From Parabacteroides sp. Marseille-P3160 (GTDB lineage: Bacteria; Bacteroidota; Bacteroidia; Bacteroidales; Tannerellaceae): 64,000 bases of DNA. Below the pieces are notes generated by a model, which was given only the letters and a program-made list of their open reading frames with translations, was not told where the DNA came from and ran no database searches. Where the stretch lies: NCBI RefSeq assembly GCF_900162725.1, contig NZ_LT799418.1, forward strand, positions 4,693,231 to 4,757,230. Reading direction: 5' to 3'. Within the stretch, counting starts at the first letter, position 1, and the number at the start of each line of letters is the position of its first letter. Of this stretch, positions 1 through 7,903 are shown piece by piece. The position numbers and the translations under genes are program-made.

Positions 1-1
1 C

Positions 2-1129
2 ATTTCCGCATTCCACCAATTACAGAAATTGCATGGCCAATGGCGCGAAATCGGGCCGGTAGCCAAAGAGATACGGGAAGATATATGGAACCGATTCAAG
101 GCGGCTTCTTCCATCATCAATAAAAAGCACCAAGCTCATTTCGACAAATTAAAGGAAAGGGAACAGGAAAACCTGGAGGAAAAGACGGCGATCTGCGAAC
201 AGATCGAAGCGATCGACTATGATTCCCTGAAAAGCTTTAAGGACTGGGACAGCAAGACGAAAGAGATCATCGGATTACAGGATAAATGGAAGACGATCGG
301 CTATGCTCCCAAGAGACAGAACATAAAGATATTCGAGCGCTTCCGTGCGGCATATGACTTCTATTTCAGCAAGAAAGCGGCCTTCTATAAATCCATCAAG
401 GAAGATATGGAAAGGAATATGGAACAGAAGAAGGTGCTCTGCGAAAAGGCCGAACAGCTGAAAGACAGTACGGATTGGAAAAAGGCGACCGAACAGTTCA
501 TTGCGCTGCAAAACGAATGGAAAACAATCGGACCGGTGGCGCGCAAGTATTCGGATACGATATGGAAACGATTCATTACTGCCTGCGACTATTTCTTCGA
601 ACAGAAGAACAAGGTCTTTGCCTCCCATAAGTCGGAAGAGCAGGAGAACCTAACGGCCAAAAAGGAACTGATCGACAAAATCATCAATCTGGACGTAACA
701 ACAAATACAAGCGAGGCACTGGAAACATTGAAAGAATATATCGCCGAATGGAATGCCATCGGATTTGTTCCGTTCAAGGAAAAGGATAAAATATACAAGG
801 TCTTCCATGCCGAGGTAGATAAGAAGTTCGAGGCGCTGAACATCGATCGGGGCGAACGCAAGATACAGCAGTTCCGATCCAACCTCAGCGGGCTGGGCGA
901 ACAGGGCAGGGGAAAGATCCTGAACGAACGGGATCGGCTGATGCGCACCTACGAGCGGATGAAAAACGAGTTGCAGACGTATGAAAACAACATCGGATTC
1001 CTGAGTATCTCTTCCAAAGGCGGAGGAGGATTGGTCAAAGAGATGGAACACAAAATCGAAAAGCTTAAAAAAGATATGGAACTGGTGGTACAGAAAATCA
1101 ATGCCATCGATGAAAATTTAGAACAATAG
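2..1129 (+). CDS. DUF349 domain-containing protein, 5' end outside window
   Basis: The frame is open from base 2 to the stop, so the true start lies upstream of the window; the TTG at 29 is internal to a repeat. At least four DUF349-type helical repeats are visible, each with a W-x-x-I-G motif (QWREIGPV, KWKTIGYA, EWKTIGPV, EWNAIGFV) spaced about 75-85 residues apart, and a lysine/glutamate-rich coiled coil at the C-terminus. No signal peptide or catalytic motif can be seen in this part. The molecular role of the family is not established. A hairpin terminator follows at 1147-1180. The family call is secure; the length of the missing N-terminus is unknown. Confidence 0.9.
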   Translation: MSAFHQLQKLHGQWREIGPVAKEIREDIWNRFKAASSIINKKHQAHFDKLKEREQENLEEKTAICEQIEAIDYDSLKSFKDWDSKTKEIIGLQDKWKTIGYAPKRQNIKIFERFRAAYDFYFSKKAAFYKSIKEDMERNMEQKKVLCEKAEQLKDSTDWKKATEQFIALQNEWKTIGPVARKYSDTIWKRFITACDYFFEQKNKVFASHKSEEQENLTAKKELIDKIINLDVTTNTSEALETLKEYIAEWNAIGFVPFKEKDKIYKVFHAEVDKKFEALNIDRGERKIQQFRSNLSGLGEQGRGKILNERDRLMRTYERMKNELQTYENNIGFLSISSKGGGGLVKEMEHKIEKLKKDMELVVQKINAIDENLEQ

Positions 1130-1146
1130 TAACTTAATCAATAAAG

Positions 1147-1180
1147 AAGCTATCTCATAACGGAAGGTAGCTTTTTTATT
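1147..1180 (+). terminator. Rho-independent terminator after the DUF349 gene
   Basis: AAGCTATC (1147-1154) pairs with GGTAGCTT (1166-1173), an 8-bp stem with one G-T pair and an 11-nt loop, and runs into a T tract. It sits 17 bases after the stop of the DUF349 gene and before the start of the next gene at 1190. Confidence 0.75.
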
Positions 1181-1189
1181 TCTTGTCCT

Positions 1190-2401
1190 ATGCCCAAATT
1201 GCATTTCTTCAATCCGGGACATGAAACGGCAATCTTAGATGGTTCGCCGAATTATACACCGACCCAGACGGTACGGTCGATGACACATGAATTGGCTTTA
1301 CTTCCAGCCTGGTATGCCGATTCGGAAGATTATATTTTCATGGAAGAGAAGGCCTCTCCCCTTTTTCTTTCTTCGTTGACTAAGACATGGGGGATGACAT
1401 TTCCTAAACCTGTATACAAAGAAAACCTGCTCCGCGGACAAAATCCTTTTCCAACCCCCGTCCAAGCAATGCCCTGGGGTATCTCTCCCCAAAGCGTTTC
1501 CTTGTTCGAACGCCTGAATCATGAATCGATCCTCCCTCCACTTTGGAAAGAGGAATACCGGACGCTGACCGGGCGTCAAACAGCAGCGGACTGTCTCGAC
1601 AAAATAAAGGAAATATTACCTCTTGCCCAAGAGATTTCTACTCCGCGTTTTAGTAGTACGGAACAAGAAGTGGAAGAATATTTACGGCTTCACCGCCCTC
1701 CTTTTCTGCTAAAAACGCCCTACTCCAGTTCAGGAAGAGGTTTGCTATGGATTGAGAACCAAACGCTAAATGAAAAAGAACGGATTTGGCTTCGGGGGGC
1801 CTTCCGCAAACAAGGTTCGGTCAGCATCGAACCGGTACTGAAAAAAAGGAATGACTTTGCCATGGAGTTCTATTCTGACGGGAAAGGAAATGTATCCTAC
1901 GAAGGCCTGTCTTTAATGGGAAACAATAGCAAAGGAAAATTTCAGAATTGTGCGTTGGGTACGGAAGCGGAAATGGAAAGCGCTTTGCTTTTCAACACAG
2001 CATTTACTCCTCTTGATTTGCAAAAGACCCGGGAGGCGGTTATGGCCGTCATGCGCTCCGCCCTAGCCTCCGTCTATGAGGGATATTTCGGTGTGGATAT
2101 GCTTTTATATGTCAATGAGGACGGGATTATGCGGATTCATCCGCTGGTGGAAATCAACCTTCGCTATACAATGGGATTGGTAGCTCTTCAAATCAGCCGG
2201 AAACATCTCAAAGAGAAAAGGGGAATAGGAAACTTTAGCATCGAATATTTCAGCCACCGGGGCGATGCGCTCTATAATCATAAAATCAGGGGAAAAGCCT
2301 ATCCCTTGGAAATGGAAGGAAACCGGATCGTCTCCGGTTATCTCTCGCTCTGCCCTGTCCGCCAAGACACGCATTATCTGGCCTCCATCGTGCTCATGTA
2401 G
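1190..2401 (+). CDS. Uncharacterised ATP-grasp-like protein
   Basis: A 403-residue soluble protein without signal peptide. I do not recognise a named family, but it carries ATP-grasp signatures in the right order: a lysine (K175) before a glycine/serine loop SSSGRG (179-184), an acidic E-P-V-L stretch (E214) followed by D222-F, then D303 and the metal-site pattern H-P-L-V-E-I-N (E321, N323). The N-terminus has a distinctive FFNPGHE motif (6-12). ATP-grasp enzymes form an acyl-phosphate and then ligate an amine or thiol; the substrates here cannot be read from the sequence. It stands alone, behind a terminator and convergent with folE, so context gives no pathway. Reality of the gene is near certain; the ATP-grasp assignment is an inference from motifs. 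Confidence 0.7.
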   Translation: MPKLHFFNPGHETAILDGSPNYTPTQTVRSMTHELALLPAWYADSEDYIFMEEKASPLFLSSLTKTWGMTFPKPVYKENLLRGQNPFPTPVQAMPWGISPQSVSLFERLNHESILPPLWKEEYRTLTGRQTAADCLDKIKEILPLAQEISTPRFSSTEQEVEEYLRLHRPPFLLKTPYSSSGRGLLWIENQTLNEKERIWLRGAFRKQGSVSIEPVLKKRNDFAMEFYSDGKGNVSYEGLSLMGNNSKGKFQNCALGTEAEMESALLFNTAFTPLDLQKTREAVMAVMRSALASVYEGYFGVDMLLYVNEDGIMRIHPLVEINLRYTMGLVALQISRKHLKEKRGIGNFSIEYFSHRGDALYNHKIRGKAYPLEMEGNRIVSGYLSLCPVRQDTHYLASIVLM

Positions 2402-2409
2402 GGAAGGAA

Positions 2410-3003
2410 TCAGCGGGAATGTTTGATCAGGTTCATGAATTCCTCCCGCGTTTTGGCCTGCTGGAAGACTCCGGTGAAGTCGGAAGTGGTCGTTAGGGAG
2501 TTTTGCTTTTCGACTCCCCGCATCTGCATGCACATGTGCTGCGCTTCAATGACAACCATCACTCCGAGAGGATCGAGGGTATCTTGTAGACATTGCTTTA
2601 TTTGCAAGGTAAGCCGTTCCTGTACCTGTAAACGGCGGGCGAAAATATCCACGACACGAGGGATCTTGCTAAGTCCGGTAATATATTTACGGGGAATATA
2701 GGCGACATGCGCCTTACCGAAAAAAGGAAGCATATGATGTTCGCAGAGCGAAAAGAAATCGATATCCTTCACGATTACCATTTGCTTATAATCTTCCTCC
2801 TGAAACATGGCGGAGCGCAACACCGCCTGCGGATCCTGCTCATAGCCCTGTGTTAGAAATTGCATGGCCTTGGCTACCCGTTCGGGCGTTTTCAACAGTC
2901 CTTCCCGCCCACTGTCTTCACCTAACAAGCCGAGTATCTCTTTATAATGCCCTGCCAGTTTCTTCCTTTTTTCCAAAAGGATTTCGTTTTCAATCATTGC
3001 CAT
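2410..3003 (-). CDS. folE: GTP cyclohydrolase I
   Basis: A 197-residue protein, normal for bacterial GTP cyclohydrolase I, which converts GTP to 7,8-dihydroneopterin triphosphate at the start of folate/pterin synthesis in the cytoplasm. The zinc/active-site motif C-E-H-H (C87, H89, H90), the later H-M-C-M-Q-M-R-G segment (C158) and the C-terminal T-T-S-D-F-x-G-V-F signature are all present. A second methionine at codon 3 is an alternative start. It lies 15 bases downstream of the SPOR-protein gene and is probably the last gene of the DUF1599-tpiA-SPOR-folE group. Confidence 0.97.
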   Translation of the reverse strand: MAMIENEILLEKRKKLAGHYKEILGLLGEDSGREGLLKTPERVAKAMQFLTQGYEQDPQAVLRSAMFQEEDYKQMVIVKDIDFFSLCEHHMLPFFGKAHVAYIPRKYITGLSKIPRVVDIFARRLQVQERLTLQIKQCLQDTLDPLGVMVVIEAQHMCMQMRGVEKQNSLTTTSDFTGVFQQAKTREEFMNLIKHSR

Positions 3004-3018
3004 CTCCGTCCGCGCTTT

Positions 3019-3501
3019 TCAATCCAAGGGGATTTGAATATTCTCTTTTACAATATACATTTCTTTCCCATAAGAGGGAAATATACTTATTATCTGCTGC
3101 ATTAAGTGGAAGGCTTCCTCCCGCGTCGCACAGTCTCCCACACGCAACCTCCAGAACGGGGCTACATAAGTGACATAGGTCGGCACACCGGGAAAGGCCT
3201 CCTGTATATGCCTTTCACGCGAAAAAGCTTCCGCCTTGGAACCTCGCGGATCATTTCCCGAATAGACTTGCGTCCGGTACCCTTGGGCAAGCAGATAGTC
3301 CCGCCCTTTGATCCGTTCTATTTTATCTCCCTTCATACGGGTTCCCACCAAATTACGAATCGCTTCGGATTGATGGATGCTCACCTCCCCTTTTCCCGGT
3401 TCCGAACGCTGCAAATCATCAATAATCGTTGAGTTCGACTGGGCAAAAAGCGATGTTACGCTGAATGCGAATGAAAGAAGAAGAAAATAAGACTTTCTCA
3501 T
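3019..3501 (-). CDS. Secreted SPOR domain-containing protein
   Basis: A 160-residue protein with an N-terminal signal peptide (hydrophobic 5-20, ending in FAQ). The C-terminal half (about 73-150) fits a SPOR domain: YRTQVYSG, the alternating W-R-L-R-V-G-D segment and a final Y-G-K-E-M-Y-I-V strand. SPOR domains bind denuded peptidoglycan glycan strands, so a periplasmic, wall-associated role is expected. It lies between tpiA and folE on the same strand. Two small hairpins separate it from tpiA, so it may be partly transcribed on its own. Confidence 0.85.
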   Translation of the reverse strand: MRKSYFLLLSFAFSVTSLFAQSNSTIIDDLQRSEPGKGEVSIHQSEAIRNLVGTRMKGDKIERIKGRDYLLAQGYRTQVYSGNDPRGSKAEAFSRERHIQEAFPGVPTYVTYVAPFWRLRVGDCATREEAFHLMQQIISIFPSYGKEMYIVKENIQIPLD

Positions 3502-3537
3502 AGCTGGAGATACAATTATTAAAAGTAGATAGGAAAT

Positions 3538-3590
3538 AAAGCTTCCTATAAGCTTTTTTCGAAAGAAAAGAAGGAGGGAACGGATCCCTC
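3538..3590 (-). terminator. Possible attenuator hairpins between tpiA and the SPOR gene
   Basis: Two short stems lie in the 115-base gap: AAAGCTT (3538-3544) with AAGCTTT (3550-3556), and GAGGGA (3574-3579) with TCCCTC (3585-3590). The first has a stronger T run on the plus strand than on the minus strand, so an effect on the minus-strand transcript is uncertain. Confidence 0.35.
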
Positions 3591-3616
3591 TCCCCTCTCT
3601 ATTCTTAAGAAATCGA

Positions 3617-4372
3617 TCAGAATGCCTCTACAATCGGCAAGAATTTATCTACACTTAAAGAAGCGCCTCCGATCAAGCCTCCATCCACGTCAGGATTAGA
3701 GAACAGTTCCTTTGCATTTCCGGCATTGCAGCTACCACCATAGAGTATGGAAGTATTTTCAGCGACTTCTTTACCGTATTTGGCAGCAATTGTCTGACGG
3801 ATATGCGCATGAATTTCCTGGGCTTGTGCAGCCGTAGCCGTCTTACCCGTACCGATTGCCCAAACCGGTTCGTATGCCAAAACCAATTTACCGAAATCGG
3901 CGGTGGACAGATCGAATAAAGAAGCTGTAATCTGGCTGTCTACCACTTCAAAGTGCTTGCCGGCTTCCCTTTCGGCCAAAACTTCACCAATACAAAATAT
4001 CGGAGTCAATCCGTGGGCCAAAGCCAATAATACTTTTTGTTTCAGGATCTCAGGCGTTTCATGATAGTAAGCGCGCCGTTCAGAGTGCCCTAAGATAACA
4101 TATTTAGCACCTGTGGAAGCAACCATGGCGGCTGAAACTTCACCGGTATAGGCTCCGCTTTCTTTGTCGGCCAGGTTTTCCGCAGCTACTCCGATCTTTG
4201 TCGTATCAATTGCGGCGGCTATACTTGCCAAATGAGTAAACGGAGTTCCGATGATCACATCGCAATTCACGGATTTCCCTTTTAAAGCTTCATCCAAGCC
4301 TTTTGCTAAAGCCAGACCTTCAGGAAGCGTCGTGTTCATTTTCCAATTTCCTGCAACAATATTCTTTCTCAT
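3617..4372 (-). CDS. tpiA: Triosephosphate isomerase
   Basis: A 251-residue cytoplasmic TIM-barrel enzyme of normal length, interconverting dihydroxyacetone phosphate and glyceraldehyde 3-phosphate in glycolysis. Catalytic residues are visible: K11 in NWKMN, H96 in ILGHSERR, E168 in the [12 protein letters not shown] segment, and the C-terminal phosphate-binding I-L-Y-G-G-S and G-L-I-G-G-A-S loops. It follows the DoxX-like fusion gene by 17 bases on the same strand and is probably co-transcribed with it. Confidence 0.98.
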   Translation of the reverse strand: MRKNIVAGNWKMNTTLPEGLALAKGLDEALKGKSVNCDVIIGTPFTHLASIAAAIDTTKIGVAAENLADKESGAYTGEVSAAMVASTGAKYVILGHSERRAYYHETPEILKQKVLLALAHGLTPIFCIGEVLAEREAGKHFEVVDSQITASLFDLSTADFGKLVLAYEPVWAIGTGKTATAAQAQEIHAHIRQTIAAKYGKEVAENTSILYGGSCNAGNAKELFSNPDVDGGLIGGASLSVDKFLPIVEAF

Positions 4373-4389
4373 AATTCTAAAATTAATAA

Positions 4390-5664
4390 TTATATATTAG
4401 CATTCATTTTACCTTTTCGAATACGGAAGAAATCATAAATCCATATGGATAACAAAGGTAGTGTAAAACATAATACGATACAAAGCCAAGGAGCTTCTTC
4501 TTTCCGAGGAGTCTCCTTCGACTGCAGATAACTTGTTACAATAGCCGGCAAGGCCTCTTCTTCGGGAATATCATTATAATGCCATTTGGCCAGGATCGTA
4601 CCCCGCTTCATCAGAATAAGTCCCGGATTGGAGCGGATCATCGTCTTAAGCATGACACCGTCCCCAATCAGGAAAGGATAGTCCGCTCCCGTATTGTCAG
4701 TCCAATTGCGAATCGCAGCCTCCGAAGAGGCAGTCAGGCAATAAAACGAAATCCCATTCTCATGCGCATAGTCGTACACCGTATTGATTTCATCGACCGG
4801 ATCGTCATTAGCCTGCTCCAGATCTGAAGAGATCAACAGAAAAAGAGCAGAATCGCTCAATATGGCCTCGGAACGGTCTTCCCCTTCCATCGTACGTACA
4901 TCAAAGGAGAGAATCGGCGGGACGTATCCCTCTTTCAACAATTCGGTTTTGGATTCGACGAATGTCCATGTACTGTCGTCTACCGGCGCATTCTCCAAAG
5001 AAAACTCTTTCTTTACTCCGTCCTTCTCATAGACAAAGGAGTAGGAATATTCATCCTGCGACGCTCCGGCCGGAATCGCCATCTGCCGGGAAATATTCAC
5101 CCCTATCTTGTATGGACGGAAATCAATCATCGGTAGATGATTGTAATTCCAGGAAGAAAAAACAATGGCAAACAGGTAGGCAAACAAAGCAACCCCCCAG
5201 TAAACCTTATAGGAATAGAAAGGCGTAATCCGTTGGTTATATATAAAGACAAGAATCGCAGCCGCCAATAAGATGATGTTTTTCAAGAAAGTCTCCCAAT
5301 TGGTAATAACCAGCGCGTCGCCAAAGCAACCACAATCCGAAACCGGATTGAACAACGCAAGGTAAAGCGTCAGGGGAGTCATCACACACATGAAAAGTAG
5401 AATCAGGAAGGTCGTTATCCGCCGGTAGACCGCCAGCAAAAGACAAACACCCAAGGCAAATTCTGCCGCTAAAAGAAGAAAGGAGAAGGTTACGGACAAG
5501 GATGACAATTCTTTCAAACCGAAGGCGGAAAGATATTCTCCAATCTTAATCGCTCCGCCCATCGGGTCGATTCCTTTGACAAATCCTGAAAAGATAAAGA
5601 CACAGCCGATCAGCACCCGACAAAACTCAGTCACAATTTTCAGGATCATGTCTTTCTTATTCAT
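4390..5664 (-). CDS. DoxX/MauE-like membrane protein fused to a thioredoxin-like domain (BT_3928 type)
   Basis: A 424-residue protein. The N-terminal part (about 1-150) has four hydrophobic segments with the DoxX/MauE feature G-F-x-K-G-I-D-P and a C-G-C-F-G-D motif (111-116); another membrane segment follows near 155-172. Residues about 190-390 look like a thioredoxin-fold domain without a CxxC pair, and a last membrane segment lies near 398-415. The arrangement matches the Bacteroidetes family known after BT_3928. MauE-like proteins are associated with thiol/disulfide chemistry, but the function here is unknown. It lies between DUF1599 (3 bases) and tpiA (17 bases). Confidence 0.8.
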   Translation of the reverse strand: MNKKDMILKIVTEFCRVLIGCVFIFSGFVKGIDPMGGAIKIGEYLSAFGLKELSSLSVTFSFLLLAAEFALGVCLLLAVYRRITTFLILLFMCVMTPLTLYLALFNPVSDCGCFGDALVITNWETFLKNIILLAAAILVFIYNQRITPFYSYKVYWGVALFAYLFAIVFSSWNYNHLPMIDFRPYKIGVNISRQMAIPAGASQDEYSYSFVYEKDGVKKEFSLENAPVDDSTWTFVESKTELLKEGYVPPILSFDVRTMEGEDRSEAILSDSALFLLISSDLEQANDDPVDEINTVYDYAHENGISFYCLTASSEAAIRNWTDNTGADYPFLIGDGVMLKTMIRSNPGLILMKRGTILAKWHYNDIPEEEALPAIVTSYLQSKETPRKEEAPWLCIVLCFTLPLLSIWIYDFFRIRKGKMNANI

Positions 5665-5667
5665 CGC

Positions 5668-6213
5668 TCAGCCCTCTCCGAATTCCAATTTGATTAAAGC
5701 AAATAAAGCGTAATTGACCATATCCATATAGTTTGCCTCTATACCCTCCGAGATAATCGTCTGTCCGTCGTGTTCCTCGATCTCTTTGGTACGGTAGATC
5801 TTCGTCAGGATCAGATCGGTATAAGAGCTAATCCGCATCCCGCGCCAAGCCTCGTCATAATCATGGTTCTTGGCATACATCAGTTCCTTCGTTTCGGTTA
5901 TATACTTGTCATAAAGCACCAAAGCATCCTCCTTGCCCAAGTCGGCAGATCCGGAAAAGCCAAGAGCCAACTGGATCAGCCCGATAATCCCATAGTTGAC
6001 AATTGCGATAAATTCAGGCTGGACGCCTTCGCCTACCTTGCTCACTTTTTTCATTTCCAGGCTTCTGATCCGGTTGGCCTTGATGAGAAGTTGATCGGTA
6101 ATGGAACAAGGACGCATGATACGCCAGGAGGTTCCATAATCCTGCAACTTCTTCTCAAAAACATCCCTACAAATGGCAATGACCGCCTCAAATTGTTTCT
6201 TCGTATCCTCCAT
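5668..6213 (-). CDS. DUF1599 domain protein with two tandem repeats
   Basis: A 181-residue cytoplasmic protein starting at MEDTKKQ; the frame is open further upstream, but the -7-like box at 6233-6240 and the homology-like region both favour this start. It is an internal duplication: D-Y-x-x-S-W-R-x-M-R-x-x-S-x-T-D (25-40) recurs as D-Y-x-x-A-W-R-x-M-R-x-x-S-x-T-D (119-134), and V-N-Y-G-I-I-G-L-I-Q-L recurs as V-N-Y-A-L-F-A-L-I-K-L. The biochemical role is unknown. It is the first gene of the minus-strand run into the DoxX fusion and tpiA. Confidence 0.85.
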   Translation of the reverse strand: MEDTKKQFEAVIAICRDVFEKKLQDYGTSWRIMRPCSITDQLLIKANRIRSLEMKKVSKVGEGVQPEFIAIVNYGIIGLIQLALGFSGSADLGKEDALVLYDKYITETKELMYAKNHDYDEAWRGMRISSYTDLILTKIYRTKEIEEHDGQTIISEGIEANYMDMVNYALFALIKLEFGEG

Positions 6214-6232
6214 AAATTTGCGAATGTGAAGA

Positions 6233-6240
6233 CAAAGATA
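6233..6240 (-). promoter_or_regulatory. Possible Bacteroidetes -7 box for the DUF1599-tpiA group
   Basis: On the minus strand this reads TATCTTTG, matching TAnnTTTG. No TTTG -33 box sits at the ideal distance upstream, so the call rests on the -7 element and its position 20 bases before the chosen start. Confidence 0.4.
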
Positions 6241-6252
6241 ATAAAAACAATA

Positions 6253-6284
6253 AAGGCATAAATGTGAAAACATCTATGCCTCTT
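6253..6284 (-). terminator. Hairpin after the M23 peptidase gene
   Basis: AGGCATA and TATGCCT form a 7-bp stem extended by CATT/GATG pairing around a short loop. On the minus strand it is followed by a T-rich stretch. It lies 22 bases past the M23 peptidase stop at 6306, so it probably ends that transcript. Confidence 0.5.
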
Positions 6285-6305
6285 GTGATTTCTTACAAAT
6301 TAACG

Positions 6306-7610
6306 TTAGGAGCACCGCAGCGGACGTCCGATTTTCAGGATCGTCGACTTTGTGATTCCGTTCAATTCGCAGATCTTACGAATCGAAACACCATACTTGC
6401 GGGCGATAGCATCTAATGTATCGCCGGATTTGATGCGGTGGTAAACGGGTTGGTCCGAAGATTGTGACGCTTTATCCTGGGATAGATCTGCAATGGCGGA
6501 CGAACGGGCTTCGACCGTAGTGGACACCATTGACTCGTCGGATCCGGCTTCTGACGTTACCTTGTCTTCTTTTTTCGAGTTTCCTTTTGCAATTTCCTCT
6601 TTTGGCGTTTGATTTCCCGCATCCCTTACGACGTGCGTACCGCAACGTAGCGATTGTCCGATCCGCAGCCTTGTAGTCGATTTTATTCCGTTAAGCTGGC
6701 ATAAATGACTTACGCTTGTTCCGTATCTCTGCGCGATCGCTCCTAATGTATCGCCGGATTTTACACGGTGGTATACCAGTTGCTGGTTGGAAGAGGTATA
6801 AATATTACTGCTCCGCCCATTGACTTTCACGTTATGAAAAACATAAAGGTCTTTGTGGGGAACTCCATTTTCAAAATCGATAATTTCAGCCGGATTGATC
6901 GCTTGTCCCAAGAAACGGGTTTCAAAATGCAGGTGCGAGCCGGTCGAACGTCCCGTATTTCCGCCCAAAGCAATCGGCTGCCCAGCGCGAACAATGTCGT
7001 TTTCATCAACCAGGAATTTGGACAAATGGCCGTAGACTGTTTCCAATCCGTTCGGATGGCGCACTACCAAATAATAACCATATCCCCGGCGTTCATAATT
7101 CTTGATCCTTATTTTCCCGTCAAATGCTACACGGATCGTATCGCCAACCTCTACTTTCAGGTCGATGCCACGATGCATCCGGCGACGGCGCGGGCCATAG
7201 ACGGAAGTAACTTTAATCTCATTAAGTACAGGAAGGATAAAGGAAGAACAATCAATTGTGCAGGAATCAGGGAAATGGATATTTTTATTGCGGAAAGGAT
7301 CGACGAAACGATTATCCCAATCGGAGCCATATAATTCTTCTGCGGGGAACATTAAAGATTCTGTTTTCAGCAAACTTTCGTAATCGGCCTCCTGAATCGT
7401 TGTCATATCACTTGCGACAACCTCTTTTTTAAATCCAACGCGATCCGCCATTAATTCGGAAACGTTGTATTCTATCTTTTTTATAGGTGTTTTTGCCTTC
7501 GCTGCTTTACGAGTAGAATGCTGTACTCTCTTATTTGGTGCAACCTGGGCTTGTGTAGCAGAAATCATTGCAACAGCACAAGTTAAGAATAGTAATTTTC
7601 TTAGTTTCAT
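6306..7610 (-). CDS. Secreted M23 peptidase with two C-terminal LysM domains
   Basis: A 434-residue protein from the start at 7610, which gives a clean signal peptide (MKLRKLLFL to ATQAQ) and has AAGGAAAGA just upstream; the frame extends 36 codons further without a signal sequence. The M23 (LytM) domain at about 125-250 has the zinc ligands H146 and D150 (H-R-G-I-D) and H226-L-H228. Two LysM repeats follow at about 280-322 and 390-432, both with H-R-[VI]-K-S-G-D-T-L, separated by a serine/lysine-rich linker. M23 enzymes cut peptidoglycan cross-links and LysM binds the glycan, so this is a wall hydrolase or its regulator. It is probably monocistronic. Confidence 0.92.
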   Translation of the reverse strand: MKLRKLLFLTCAVAMISATQAQVAPNKRVQHSTRKAAKAKTPIKKIEYNVSELMADRVGFKKEVVASDMTTIQEADYESLLKTESLMFPAEELYGSDWDNRFVDPFRNKNIHFPDSCTIDCSSFILPVLNEIKVTSVYGPRRRRMHRGIDLKVEVGDTIRVAFDGKIRIKNYERRGYGYYLVVRHPNGLETVYGHLSKFLVDENDIVRAGQPIALGGNTGRSTGSHLHFETRFLGQAINPAEIIDFENGVPHKDLYVFHNVKVNGRSSNIYTSSNQQLVYHRVKSGDTLGAIAQRYGTSVSHLCQLNGIKSTTRLRIGQSLRCGTHVVRDAGNQTPKEEIAKGNSKKEDKVTSEAGSDESMVSTTVEARSSAIADLSQDKASQSSDQPVYHRIKSGDTLDAIARKYGVSIRKICELNGITKSTILKIGRPLRCS

Positions 7611-7903
7611 TCTTTCCTTTTTAATAGAAGTTCTCCCGTGATATGAGTTTTTTATCCGGGAAATAATAGACAAATGTTCTGTTTTATCACTTAATGGATT
7701 CAAATATCCAAAATCCAATCCAAAAATCCAATCTTATTAACAAAAAAACAACTATGTAAAAAAGAGCTATTTAGGGAATTCATGCTCCCCAATAACTATA
7801 CTTCAATAAGTTAGAAACGCTTTATGTTATACAACACAAGGATAAACAAAAACAAGATTTAACATCTTATTGCCATCTTGCTTTATTAACAGCCTCTTAA
7901 GAA

